Assembly (NCBI RefSeq): GCF_037975245.1
Contig: NC_092579.1
Location: 379,001-443,000, forward strand
DNA: 64,000 bases
Direction of reading: 5' to 3'
DNA from: Apostichopus japonicus
Taxonomy: Eukaryota > Echinodermata > Holothuroidea > Aspidochirotida > Stichopodidae
The notes below the pieces were generated by a model. The model did no database searches and had not been told where the DNA came from. It worked only from the letters and a program-made list of their open reading frames with translations. This document shows, in pieces, positions 1-13,100 of the stretch. The position numbers and the translations under genes are program-made. The stretch's first letter is position 1, and each line of letters starts with the position of its first letter.

Positions 1-300
1 TGTACTATGCAGTGATTATTCAATGAAACTAACCAAATGGATATGTACTATGCACTAGACAGGAATTATTCCATAGTAATAAACAGAACTAGAAAATAAT
101 AATCCATATCAACCGGACATTTAGACATGTACTATGCAGTGATTATTCAATGAAACTAACCAAATGTACTATGCACTAGACAGGAATTATTCCATAGTAA
201 TAAACAGAACTAGAAAATAATAATCCATATCAACCGGACATTTAGACATGTACTATGCAGTGATTATTCAATGAAACTAACCAAATGGATATGTACTATT
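1..300. repeat. Minisatellite, ~121-127-bp unit, 2.4 copies
   Basis: The word TGTACTATGCAGTGATTATT recurs at 1, 128 and 249. The second unit lacks the six bases GGATAT, which explains spacings of 127 and 121. The array is cut by the window edge, so its full length is unknown. It lies in the intron that precedes the first SNX29 exon seen here. Confidence 0.9.
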
Positions 301-830
301 GATATAGACATGAGTGCAATGTACACAAGGATTATTTGATAATACTAACAAAATATTGCAGTAATTACACAGTTAGCCCATGATACTAATGATACTCCAT
401 TTAATTTCATTAAATTCTTGAAATTAACGTTTAAGCTGTTGTCACTCAATGCACCACAATGAAGAGGGTGCAAGTGTTGTCTACAGACCTGCTTCGTTCA
501 TCATGACTTCTACTTGCATCAGGCAGTCTTAAGTGATCTGTATAAATAATGAAACCTTCATACATCAACCAACCCTCCCTGTTAAAGCAAAATATGAAAT
601 TATGATTTAAATAAGTTACAAAATGAGAAAAAAATTAAGTCTAAATGATCATGATGTTATACAGCTTAAGCTTACTATATCTGTGTTCTGCATAATATGT
701 TTAATTCAGCACTAAATCAGTTTCTGTATTTGTAATCTAACATCTGCTCCATGAACAAGGAAGGGTCCTCCATGCTTTCACTTTCAGCTGTGTAACATTG
801 CTGCTTGGTTACTAGCCATAGACAGACTAT
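301..830. other. Intron sequence, no feature seen
   Basis: AT-rich sequence with no long open frame, no recognisable exon and no tandem repeat. I looked for an upstream RUN-domain exon and found none. Confidence 0.5.
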
Positions 831-1375
831 GCTGTCAAGTTGTGTGGGTGTGTGTGCATGTGACAACCTAGCTTGTAAACACGATATCTAAAGATAAGTA
901 ACATCCGCAGTTCACATATTTGGCATGTGGCTTCTCCATGATTAGTACAATAACCCTATTGTTTTGTTGCAGGTTTGGGATCAGCAGAGGGCAAAATGAA
1001 TGTGAAAATCTCAAAAAGGCTATCTCCAGAACCTGAACATCAAAGGAGGTTATGGATGCCTTTGTATGATAGCCTTATGTAGTGTAAAGTGTTTACACAA
1101 TGTGTTGCAGGTCATGGTTCATTTAAGGTCACAAGGGGTCAAAAGTTTGAAATCCTTGTAGACACATCATTGTTTTGGTGGAGGTCAAAGGTCACTTGGG
1201 GTCATCAAAGTTCTGTAAAGCCTTATAAGCACAAACCTTGTAAACATGATATCAAGATAGGTTATATCACGTAGCACATATTTGGCATGTATCTTTCTTA
1301 TAGTGAGTTCAAGAACCCTATTTTAGGTGGAGGTCAAAGGTCCTTGGGGGTCAGCAGAGGTGCAGATGTCAAAAT
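830..1375. repeat. Dispersed ~145-bp repeat family, copy 1 (degenerate)
   Basis: Contains the recurring phrases CTTGTAAACACGATATCT, 'catatttggcatgt', 'aaccctattgttt' and 'ggtcaaaggtca'. The same phrases in the same order appear at 9420-9920 and 33030-33500. The units are degenerate and partly tandem. I cannot tell whether this is a mobile element or an old satellite. It shows no coding potential: the 61-codon frame at 1089-1274 lies inside the repeat. Confidence 0.6.
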
Positions 1376-2285
1376 ATTGAATAGATCTCATTAGCTTAAC
1401 TATTACAAATGCAAATTGAGCTCTTTGTATTTAGAGTGAGCATGCAAAATAAATTACCAACAACAAACAATGTCCCCCTGTCTTTCTTTCATTGCTGTGG
1501 TATTATGTCACATGATTCCCTGTCATAAAACCATGTAAGCACTGACTCTGTTTAGATTTATACTGCTCTCCATCTGTGGTATTAACTTTAGCCAGGGTTA
1601 GTAGCTTAAAAACTACTCTTTTGCTGCTTTGTAATGTATTTACAGGCAAGTAACAGCTGGGAGGGGTTACACCTCTGGTTGTGAAGCTTTTCATTAAATA
1701 TTATATTCAATTTATTTATTTGTTGCAATCTAATATAGAAACTCCCACTCAAACATTCTGCTTATTTCCTTAAAATAATAGTCCAGGTCAAAATTTTGAT
1801 AGCTTAAAGAGGAACATAATCTGCATTCTGGTGAAATTTGCATTCAATTCCTATGTACCGTTTTTGAGGTATTGACAGTTGAAGTTATCTGATATTCTAC
1901 CAAAATTGAACTTGATGCAAACAGGTGTGGACCTAGACTATTCTTTCAAATGTTACTGTTTCCTTCACATGACAATATAAGCAATGGTATAGAAGTTACT
2001 GAGAACAAGATAGGTCAGAGTTATAAACAACAGTCATCAAAACTTGGAATTGGGTCACATTTGTTAAAAACTCACACAAGCAATTCACAGAATGGTCTTT
2101 CTTCATGATGTGTGAACAATGAACTATACTAGACTATACAATTCACTTTGCAACATCAATTGAGCTACATCACTCATGTTCTAGTAAGTGATACAATAGA
2201 ATTTGTATGTCAGTGAAACAGAGAACAATGTGAGGATTGTGAGGCCTTCTGTAAGCAAGATACTATAAGAAGGGAGGCTTCAGGT
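1376..2285. other. Intron sequence, no feature seen
   Basis: No recognisable exon, repeat or RNA. The short minus-strand frame at 1503-1694 has no family resemblance and no splice context. Confidence 0.45.
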
Positions 2286-3484
2286 ATTAGATTTATCAAT
2301 GATGCATCTAATATTAATGCATCTTAATGCATCTAATATCTTAATACATCTTAGATTTATCAAAGATGCATCTAATCTTAATGCATCTAATATCTTAATA
2401 CATCTTAGATTTATCAAAGATGCATCTAATCTTAATGCATCTTAATGCATCTAATATCTTAATACATCTTAGATTTATCAATGATGCATCTAATATTAAT
2501 GCATCTTAATGCATCTAATATCTTAATACATCTTAGATTTATCAAAGATGCATCTAATCTTAATGCATCTTAATGCATCTAATATCTTAATACATCTTAG
2601 ATTTATCAATGATGCATCTAATATTAATGCATCTTAATGCATCTAATATCTTAATACATCTTAGATTTATCAAAGATGCATCTAATCTTAATGCATCTTA
2701 ATGCATCTAATATCTTAATACATCTTAGATTTATCAATGATGCATCTAATATTAATGCATCTTAATGCATCTAATATCTTAATACATCTTAGATTTATCA
2801 AAGATGCATCTAATCTTAATGCATCTTAATGCATCTAATATCTTAATACATCTTAGATTTATCAATGATGCATCTAATATTAATGCATCTTAATGCATCT
2901 AATATCTTAATACATCTTAGATTTATCAATGATGCATCTAATATTAATGCATCTTAATGCATCTAATATCTTAATACATCTTAGATTTATCAATGATGCA
3001 TCTAATATTAATGCATCTTAATGCATCTAATATCTTAATACATCTTAGATTTATCAAAGATGCATCTAATCTTAATGCATCTTAATGCATCTAATATCTT
3101 AATACATCTTAGATTTATCAATGATGCATCTAATATTAATGCATCTTAATGCATCTAATATCTTAATACATCTTAGATTTATCAAAGATGCATCTAATCT
3201 TAATGCATCTTAATGCATCTAATATCTTAATACATCTTAGATTTATCAATGATGCATCTAATATTAATGCATCTTAATGCATCTCATATCTTAATACATC
3301 TTAGATTTATCAATGATGCATCTAATATTAATGCATCTTAATGCATCTAATATCTTAATACATCTTAGATTTATCAATGATGCATCTAATCTTAATGCAT
3401 CTAATATCTTAATACATCTTAGATTTATCAATGATGCATCTAATATTAATGCATCTTAATGCATCTAATATCTTAATACATCTT
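2286..3484. repeat. Minisatellite, 64-bp unit, ~19 copies, alternating variants
   Basis: The unit carries 'tagatttatcaatgatgcat', then 'ctaatattaatgcatc' and 'ttaatacatct'. Two variants differ at diagnostic sites: form A reads 'caatgatgcatctaatatt' and form B 'caaagatgcatctaatctt'. They mostly alternate, so the real period over much of the array is a ~128-bp dimer. A few units lack 12 bases. The palindrome ATGCAT occurs about three times per unit. Confidence 0.95.
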
Positions 3485-4005
3485 GACATTTCTGGTTTTG
3501 TCTTGTATGTAATTTAATTTTGGTAGGAGAGGATATGGCAGTGTAAGGTCATTTTAATTTATGCAAACATAATCTTTGATTCAGAAACTTTCTGAAGGGG
3601 CTATCATATGTAATATAAAATGTGGTTACACTTTGTCCAAGGTTGAGAACCGAGGTCATCTGCACGCCTCCAACGTTTTGCCTGCTAAAAGTTGCTTAAG
3701 ATTTCAGCATACTTTTTTGTAGTTTCCGACCTCTCAGATTATGCTAATAGATTTAAGTTGATCATCTTAGACAACTGATTCTCTTAATGCAGTAAATGCT
3801 TTGAGAATGCCAGTGTAACTACTGTTAGTATATAGTTGAATTTCTAGCACAGTAAGCAGTAATTCAGATCAAGACCTTGGGAAAACAATAAATCGACAAA
3901 GTTTTGCAAACTGCCAAGAAACTTTTGGGACTATCTGGGTTCACACACAGTACCTCCTCCATTGGAATGAAGGTGAATAATTGTCTTGTCTCTATTTACT
4001 TGCAG
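3485..4005. other. Intron sequence before SNX29 exon, with acceptor
   Basis: Unique AT-rich sequence. It ends in the 3' splice site of the next exon: 'tctatttacttgcag' at 3991-4005, a normal pyrimidine tract plus CAG. Confidence 0.6.
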
Positions 4006-4138
4006 CCAATATTATGAACCTTGGTCGTTTTTACTTGATGAAGAACGTTCATCAATGCTACCTACTATGGCCAGAGGTTTGGGGTCCATCCTGTTTGCTA
4101 TAAACATCGATAATGAAGAGCTCAATGGTACTAAGGTG
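4006..4138 (+). CDS. SNX29: SNX29 exon W1: C-terminal part of RUN domain
   Basis: 133 nt. The first base completes a split codon and the exon ends at a codon boundary. It reads QYYEPWSFLLDEERSSMLPT, then MARGLGSILFAINIDNEELN. This is the conserved end of the SNX29 RUN domain, including the MLPTM and ILFAINIDN blocks. Acceptor TTGCAG lies at 4000-4005 and donor GTAAGT at 4139-4144, both strong. The preceding exon is outside the window or not recognisable. Confidence 0.93.
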
Positions 4139-7100
4139 GTAAGTAATAGTTCATTCCTTTGTATCTATTCTTATGTACAAAATGTAAAGCACAACATTTT
4201 ATTACCTTTTGGTAAGAGATTTTGGTAAAGTTTCATTAGAAATATACATAGATTTAAATCCTTAGTTTTGTTGATAGCTGTAACCTATTAAACTACATTT
4301 TTCTTATCACTTCATCTCTTTCTGAATTTATTAAATGACAAAGCCTGTTGTTAATAAGATTGATCAGATAAATAAGACAAACAGAAGTTATTCAACATGA
4401 ATTGTCTTTTGTCTGTGCTTGAGAGCAATGGAGTTTTGATCAAGGTGAGTTAAGGAAGCGGTTCCAACATGTGACATTCTTCAGATAAATTACTTGGAAA
4501 ATAAACTTTCATTATAAATGGTCACAAGTTTGGTTGAACCTTAAACAATAACGTCTGAGTTGTGCTCTGACATTGTTGTTTGCTAGTATATCTTGGAGTC
4601 ATTCTTTAACATTATTGTTTTCTAGTATATCTTGGAGGCATTCTTTAACATTATTGTTTTCTAGTATATCTTGTAGTTATTCTTTAACATTATTGTTTGC
4701 TAGTATATCTTGGTCCAAGAGGTCATTTAAGGTTCTACAGTGACACCGATGTTGTGTGGTTATCTGCAGTTGAACTTATTTATACCAATGTTTATCTTTA
4801 ACAAGATCTTAATCGTGGTTTTAACAGGGATTACCATCTCTTACATCTCTAATTCAATCCTCTGATGTGGTGGAAGCAGCTAACCTTAATGAACCTGATG
4901 CAGAGAGTTCGGCACCTCTTGCCTCATCACCAATAGGTAAATATATCTTTTCTTAATTACAAATATAATAAAGCTGGTTCATGGAGCTCAGCATGCATTG
5001 CCTAATCACCAATAAGTAAATGGATCATCTGACTTGTGCCAGTAATGACCCTGGGGCCGGACACTCAGCACCCCTTACCTATTATCAATAGGTTAATATC
5101 ACTCCATGCTCCTATAATGAACCTAGTTCAGGGAGCTCAGCACCCCTTACCTATAACCAATAGATAAATATATCACTCCATGCTCCTATAATGAACCTAG
5201 TTCAGGAGCTCAGCACCCCTTACCTATAACCAATAGATAAATATATCACTCCATGCTCCTATAATGAACCTAGTTCAGGGAGCTCAGCACCCCTTACCTA
5301 TAACCCAGGGTTGTCCAACCTATGGCCTGCGGGCCACAGTCCGGCCCGCCAGAGATGCTCTACGGTGCGAAATTTAAGTGAGCAGATTTATTGATAACAA
5401 TTTGAAGCTATATAATCAATCATTCGAACCTTCTGGGTCCAAAAAACTGCATACAGGTCAGTTTGTGTGACACTCTCTCAGAGGAAGGGGGGGGCGGCTG
5501 AACTTTATTCATCTGTTTTATCAGGAAGGAAAATTAATCAGTGCGCTCCGCGCGCAGTGCTCACATTTTGTTGCCTTGAACATCGGGCAACAAATCCGAA
5601 AATCGAGCGTAGGGTTCATGCGGCCCCTCCTTCATCATAATCATTCCATGTGGCCCTCCTCTGTAAAAGGTTGGACAACCCTGCTATAACCAATAGATAA
5701 ATATATCACTCCATGCTCCTATAATGAACCTAGTTCAGGGAGCTCAGCACCCCTTACGTATTATCAATCGGTTAATATATCACTCCATGCTCCTATAATG
5801 AACCTACAGTAGTTCAGGGAGCTCAGCACCCCTTACCTATTATCAATAGGTTAATATCACTCCATGCTCCTATAATGAATCTAGTTCAGGGAGCTCAGCA
5901 CCCCTTACCTATAACCAATAGATAAATATATCACTCCATGCTCCTATAATGAACCTAGTTGAGGGAGCTCAGCACCCCTTACCTATAACCAATAGATAAA
6001 TATATCACTCCATGCTCCTATAATGAACCTAGTTCAGGGAGCTTAGCAAGCCTTGCCTCGTCACCAGTAGGTAAACAGATATACTAACAAAGTTTAACAT
6101 GAATACTAGTTGCAAGACTTACTTGAGTTACTCTAAATTTAACCTTCCTATGTTGCAGACTGATACAAAACAACAGAATAGTAGCATTCCACCTTGTATT
6201 TCTATACCACTTGTAACTTTTGAGAGATGACACTTGAAACATGTTAGGCTCATCAATAAAAAAGTGACTACATAGTCTAAACTATTAGATCAGTTCCTCG
6301 AATGCAACCAAAACTCAGTGAGAAACCAAGACTTTTATGGCTCCAAAGGACATGTTTAAAGTTGGTCAAGGACAAATTGTGTTTGAATGTAATCTAAAAG
6401 TCTGCTCTGTTGTTCATAAACAGTCATCTTGAGATATTAGAACCATTAAAACAATGGATGAGTACTACCATTTAGACCTTTAGAATAGGATTTTTATTGC
6501 CCCTAGTATTTGAAAATGTTCAATGACCATTGATGTAACCTTTTGCACCAAGGGATGACACATTTAATGGCTGTAAAGGGAGAAGGAATGATAAAGGAGA
6601 CAAGCACTTGATAATAGTTATGTTAATGCTAATCACAGAATGTAGGCTCAATAGAAATATTCACAATCATGTTTCATATAAGTTTTTGGTATGGACTTCT
6701 AAACTAAAAGATGCCGAGCTAAACCACCTAATATCCCCAACGATGGTTACTACAAGCTAACATGCCAAGCTGAACCACCTAACTATCCCACTATGGATAT
6801 TACAAGCTAACATTACGAGCTTAACCACTTAACTATCCCACTATGGATACTACAACTAACATGCCAAGTGAAACCACTTTGCTATCCCACTATGAATATT
6901 ACAAGCTAACATGCCAAGCTAAACCACTTAACTATCCCAACAATGAATACTACAAGCTAACATGACGAGCTAAACCACTTAACTATCCCACTATGGATAC
7001 TACAAGCTAACATGTTAAGCTAAACCACTTAACTATCCGACTATGGATACTACAAGCTAACATGTTAAGCTAAACCACTTAACTATCCCAATATGGATAC

Positions 7101-10100
7101 TACAAGCTAACATGTTAAGCTAAACCACTTAACTATCCCACTATGAATACTACAAGCAAACATGCTAAGCTAAACCACTTAACTATCCCACTGTGGATAC
7201 TACAAGCTAACATGCCGAGCTAAACCACTTAACTATCCCACTATGGATACTACAACTAACATGCCAAGCTAAACCACTTAACTATCCCAACAATGGATAC
7301 TACAAGCTAACATTACGAGCTAAACCACTTAACTATCCCAATATGGATACTACAAGCTAACATGCTAAGCTAAACCACTTAACTATCCGACTATGGATAC
7401 TACAAGCTAACATGCCGAGCTAAACCACTTAACTATCCCACTATGGATACTACAACTAACATGCCGAGCTAAACCACTTAACTATCCCAACAATGGATAC
7501 TACAAGCTAACATTACGAGCTAAACCACTTAACTATCCCAATATGGATACTACAAGCTAACATGCCGAGCCAAACCACTTAACTATCCCACTATGGATAC
7601 TACAACTAACATGCCGAGCTAAACCACTTAACTATCCCAACAATGGATACTACAAGCTAACATTACGAGCTAAACCACTTAACTATCCCAATATGGATAC
7701 TACAAGCTAACATGCTAAGCTAAACCACTTAACTATCCCAACAATGGATACTACAAGCTAACATGCCGAGCTAAACCACTTAACTATCCGACTATGGATA
7801 CTACAAGCTAACATGCCGAGCTAAACCACTTAACTATCCCAATATGGATACTACCAGCTAACATGCCAAGCTAAACCACTTAACTATCCCAATATGGATA
7901 TTACAAGCTAACATGCTGGCCGTGAATCCAATAATCCATAAACTAACACATTGACAGAAACGGTATTTTTCAAGACAAGACAACATCAAACCATATAATA
8001 TCACAATATCTGGATTGTTAGAGACAATAATGACATTTTGTAGTGACATCACTTGCTTCATTATCCTGATATAAGAACATTATGTAAGAAGATTGAAACA
8101 CCCCACATGTTACATTCTTGTCATTCACTTTTGAAACTTGAACTTTGAATGTAGATGAAACCTTTGTTAAGCTCATTTGACATGTTACTTTTGATCTCCT
8201 CAGTTTTAAAGGAGGGCAAGAAGAAGAAGAAGAAGAAGAAACCTGCTGTCTCAATAGTGTCGTTTAACGATGGTCAGCATTCCTCTCAGGTCATCTCAGG
8301 GTCATCTGTTCCTCAGCCACGTCTAGATACCATGAACACAAATTCATTTGATTCTACCTCCAGTTCAAGTGACTTTGTTTCAAAATCTGTCCCTGGAGAT
8401 GAAGCAATGAATTTTCATGGTCTTATACCTGGATCAGATGTAGACGTAAACATGGCAGATAATTCCTCAAAGGTGTCCAAACATTTTGATAGCCATTCAA
8501 CAAATATTGAAACAGGACCTGTGCAATACCCAACAGATGCATCAACGCAACCTGACCATCTTGTAAGAATGGAAAGAAAGTCATCAAATCCTATAGAAAT
8601 TGTGCAACACAATGGCTCATATGGCTCATATGCCACATCATTCCCTGCTAAGACCCCTCCCTCTACACCCTACGATTCCACAACCTTATCAGAATACAGT
8701 AACAGTAGAAAGACTCTAAGTGTTGAAGCAGTGAGCGATCAACTTCAGATTCAGAGGGATCTGAACCCTGAGGGAGAAGATATACAAACAGAGTGTCAAC
8801 ACTCTTCTGAAGGGGATAAGGAAGGGTTATTAGATCACCAGTCACTCTCCAAAACTACAAGTGAGAGCTCAATAGACAGAGAGGGAAGTCCTTTTCATTC
8901 AAAGTCCAGTTTTCATGTCATTGGTGATGATGGGGAAGTTCCAATCTATCCTCTGTCACAGGATTCAGTGTTAAATCAAGAAGACAGCCAATCAAATGAT
9001 TCTAGTAGCTTGGCATTCAGTACTGAGGTTGAGAATGCTGCCCTAGGGGTTGCCCTGGCTCAGAAAGGGTTTACAGATGGGTGAGTTATCATGATGCTAC
9101 CCTGTGTAGTGTACCTAGTTTATATTGTCACACTGTAGTTTAACACCCCTTTATATGTTCTTTTAGGTCTGTATATACATTAAATAAAGTTGCTGAATGT
9201 TCATCCACTACCATGCAGCAGTAAATGAAGTTGCTGAATGTTCATCCACTACACACAGTTAATAAAGTTGCTCTATGTTCATCCACTACACACAGTTAAT
9301 TAAGTTGCATTCATGGTACTGTCAGTTGGAAAATTAATCAAATGTTACCATTCTTTCAAGATTATTGTGCTTTTGGTTATATTTATGGGGGGTTTTGGTT
9401 TGGATGATGATCGTAACCTTTGCATTCATGATGGCGTATGTGCGTGTGTGTGAGTGCGTTTCGTGACGCCCAGCTTGTAAACACAATAACTCAAGAAGGG
9501 AAGGTCAGACCAATTCATATTTTTCTGTAGAAGTACCACATTGAGTACAAGAAGCCTATTGTTTTTGGTGGAGGGCAAAGGTCATTTTGGGTCACCAGGG
9601 GTCAAATTGTGATTCTTGTAATCACAATATCCCAAGAAGGAAAGCTTGTGAGGACATCATATTTAGTGTGTAGAAGTACCACATTGAGTTAAAGAAGCTG
9701 ATTGGTTTTGGTCGAAGTCAATGGTCATTTGGGGTCACCAGCGGTCAAATTGTGAAAACTTCGTAAGCACGATATCTCAAGAAAGGAATTATTGGCAGAC
9801 CTCATATTTGGTGTGTAGAAGTACCACATTGATTCAAAGAAGCCTATTGTTTTAGGTGGAGGTCAAAGGACATTTGGGGTCATCAGAGGTTAAATCGTGA
9901 AACCCTTGTTAACATGTACACCCTCACTATACATTACATCAGATTCATGAAGAAAACTGCTCATGTTACATCATCGAAACCACAATGCAATATGCATTGT
10001 GGTTTTTTATTTCATTAATCTATTCATATTCATATTGGCAATTTCATTTAAAATAGCAAATTTGGCTCAGCAGTGTAAGACTGAAAATATATTTTGAAAG

Positions 10101-13100
10101 AAAGAAGTATATCATTTGTGCTCATCTGTGTGTGCAGGAAGAAGGATATTTCCTTGGGAACCTAATAATTTAAAGTGAATATCACACTGTATATTTCCAG
10201 GCATATTTGTACTTTTAATCACATTTTAAAGTAAGTCACAGATCAAATACATTGTTGATATTTGTTTTTCTCACACAGGCTTAACAGATGTTATTATTCA
10301 ATCTCTTCTTCCAATTTTAAATAACAAGTGTCTTCCTCTTTCATGTTTTAGTCTTTTGGAGGCCAAACTAACTGAGGATCCTGAGAAGTATTCAGCTATG
10401 TCGCATGGTATGCCTTGCCGTTATTTAACTCAGTTTTGTGAACCTTGTTCATCTGGTAGGCTGTATGTCAATTATCTACTGCTGGCAAATCCTCAAGCTT
10501 GTGCTACAGTATTTTGCAGTCATTAAGTTCACAAGAGCTGTTCTTATGTAATGGATGTTACACTGTGGTTTGGTCTTATTGGTAACTGTGCATAGTTTTG
10601 TACAGTAACACAAACCTAGCCAGGGTGGCAAGCTAAAATGTTAAATTGATCATGGTCACTTTGTTTCATTCTATCATGTCAAGTCATCTGCTACTGTTTT
10701 TAAACCACTGGTTAATAGCCTGCAGTTTCTTGTACCCATAAACTCAAGGTGTAAACCACAAGATTCACCTCTTTTGTTGGACGAACCATTACTTGAGTCC
10801 CTGAATAACAAATTGATGTGACTGGTACAAGACAGAGCAATATAACATACTGTATGGATGCCATGGTTGAGTTAACTGACTAGAATTGGTTTTATGTTGC
10901 AAAGCACAAAAAACAGTTGCAGTAATGAAAGATGGGCTAATTAGGACTAGGATCATCTGAGATTATGATAATTGTGGGCTTAAGGTCAGGGTGTTAAGGC
11001 ATTACTAGCACTGATAAGGTGTTGGGATTACTTAATGCAACTTTTTTGTGTTTGGTGGTAAACTTTATCCAACACTACCTAGTTTACCTCAAACAGGATT
11101 GTAATCAATCAAACTAAGAAATATGTTTGAATTATTTTTTTTATGAAATGAAGGTTTAATGTATTAAAAGAAATAAAAGTGAATAATTGACTATTTATTT
11201 TCCAGACAAGTGTTAATCACATGTATTATACTGTATTATAGAGATGATTCAATGTAATACAAAAAAAGGATATATAGTCAGGGAACAAAACATTGTTAGC
11301 ATAAACTATCATTGGCACCCTGTTAGAAGATGGAGGGACGTATGTTATGCTGCTGGGTCATACAAAAACCAAATCATGTGGCATAGTAGAGGCCAGATTG
11401 ATGTTAAGTCTTACTGCCATAGTAGAGGCCAGATTGATGTTATGCCTAACTGCCATAGTAGAGGCCAGATTGATGTTATGCTATACTGGCCAGCATAGTA
11501 GAGGCCAGATTGATGTTATAATGCAATACTGGCATAGTAGAGGCCAGATTGATGTTAAGTCTTACTGCCATAGTAGAGGCCAGATTGATGTTATAATGCA
11601 ATACTGACATAGTAGAGGCCAGATTGATGTTATGCCTAACTGCCATAGTAGAGGCCAGATTGATGTTATGCTATACTGGCCATCAAAGTAGAGGCCAGAT
11701 TGATGTTATAATGCAATACTGGCATAGTAGAGGCCAGATTGATGTTAAGTCTTACTGGCATAGTAGAGGCCAGATTGTTGTTATGCCTCGCTGCCATAGT
11801 AGAGGCCAGATTGTTGTTATGCCTCACTGGCATAGTAGAGGCCAGATTGATGTTATAATGCAATACTGGCATAGTAGAGGCCAGATTGATGTTATGCCTC
11901 ACTGGAATAGTAGAGGCCAGATTGATGTTATGCCTTCATAGTAGATGCATGTTATAATGCATGTTATAATGCATGTTATTGCATGTTATTGCATGTTAAT
12001 GCATGTTGTTGCATGTTATAATGCAATACTGGCATAGTAGAGGCCAGATTGATGTTATGCCTTACTGGCATAGTAGAGGGCAGATTGATGTTATGCCTTA
12101 CTGGCATAGTAGAGGCCAGATTGATGTTATGCCTTCATAGTAGAGGCCAGATTGATGTTATAATGCAATACTGGCATAGTAGAGGCCAGATTGATGTTAT
12201 GCCTCACTGGAATAGTAGAGGCCAGATTGATGTTATAATGCAATACTGGAATAGTAGAGGCCAGATTGATGTTATAATGCAATACTGCCATAGTAGAGGC
12301 CAGATTGATGTTATGCTTTACTGGCCAGCAAAGTAGAGGCCTGATTGATGTTATGCCTTACTGGCATAGTTGAGGCCAGATTGATGTTGTGCTATTGTAG
12401 AGGCCAGATTGATGTTACAATGCAATACTAGTATAGTAGAGGCCAGATTGATGTTATGCCTTCATAGTAGATGCATGTTATAATGCATGTTATAATGCAT
12501 GTTATTGCATGTTATTGCATGTTAATGCATGTTGTTGCATGTTATAATGCAATCCTGGCATAGTAGAGGCCAGATTGATGTTATAATGCCTTACTGGCAT
12601 AGTAGAGGGCAGATTGATGTTATAATGCCTTACTGGCATAGTAGAGGGCAGATTGATGTTATAATGCCTTACTGGCATAGTAGAGGCCAGATTGATGTTA
12701 TAATGCCTTACTGGCATAGTAGAGGGCAGATTGATGTTATGCCTTACTGGCATAGTAGAGGCCAGATTGATGTTATGCCTTCATAGTAGAGGCCAGATTG
12801 ATGTTATAATGCAATACTGGCATAGTAGAGGCCAGATTGATGTTATAATGCCTTACTGGCATAGTAGAGGGCAGATTGATGTTATGCCTTACTGGCATAG
12901 TAGAGGCCAGATTGATGTTATGCCTTCATAGTAGAGGCCAGATTGATGTTATGCCTTCATAGTAGAGGCCAGATTGATGTTATAATGCAATACTGGCATA
13001 GTAGAGGCCAGATTGATGTTATAATGCTTTACTGCCATAGTAGAGGCCAGATTGATGTTATAATGCCTTACTGGCATAGTAGAGGCCTGATTGATGTTAT

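Noticed and set aside
8018-8845. Minus-strand frames antisense to exon W3 (8018-8254, 8415-8636, 8663-8845)
   Set aside because: Shadows of a well-supported SNX29 exon on the plus strand.
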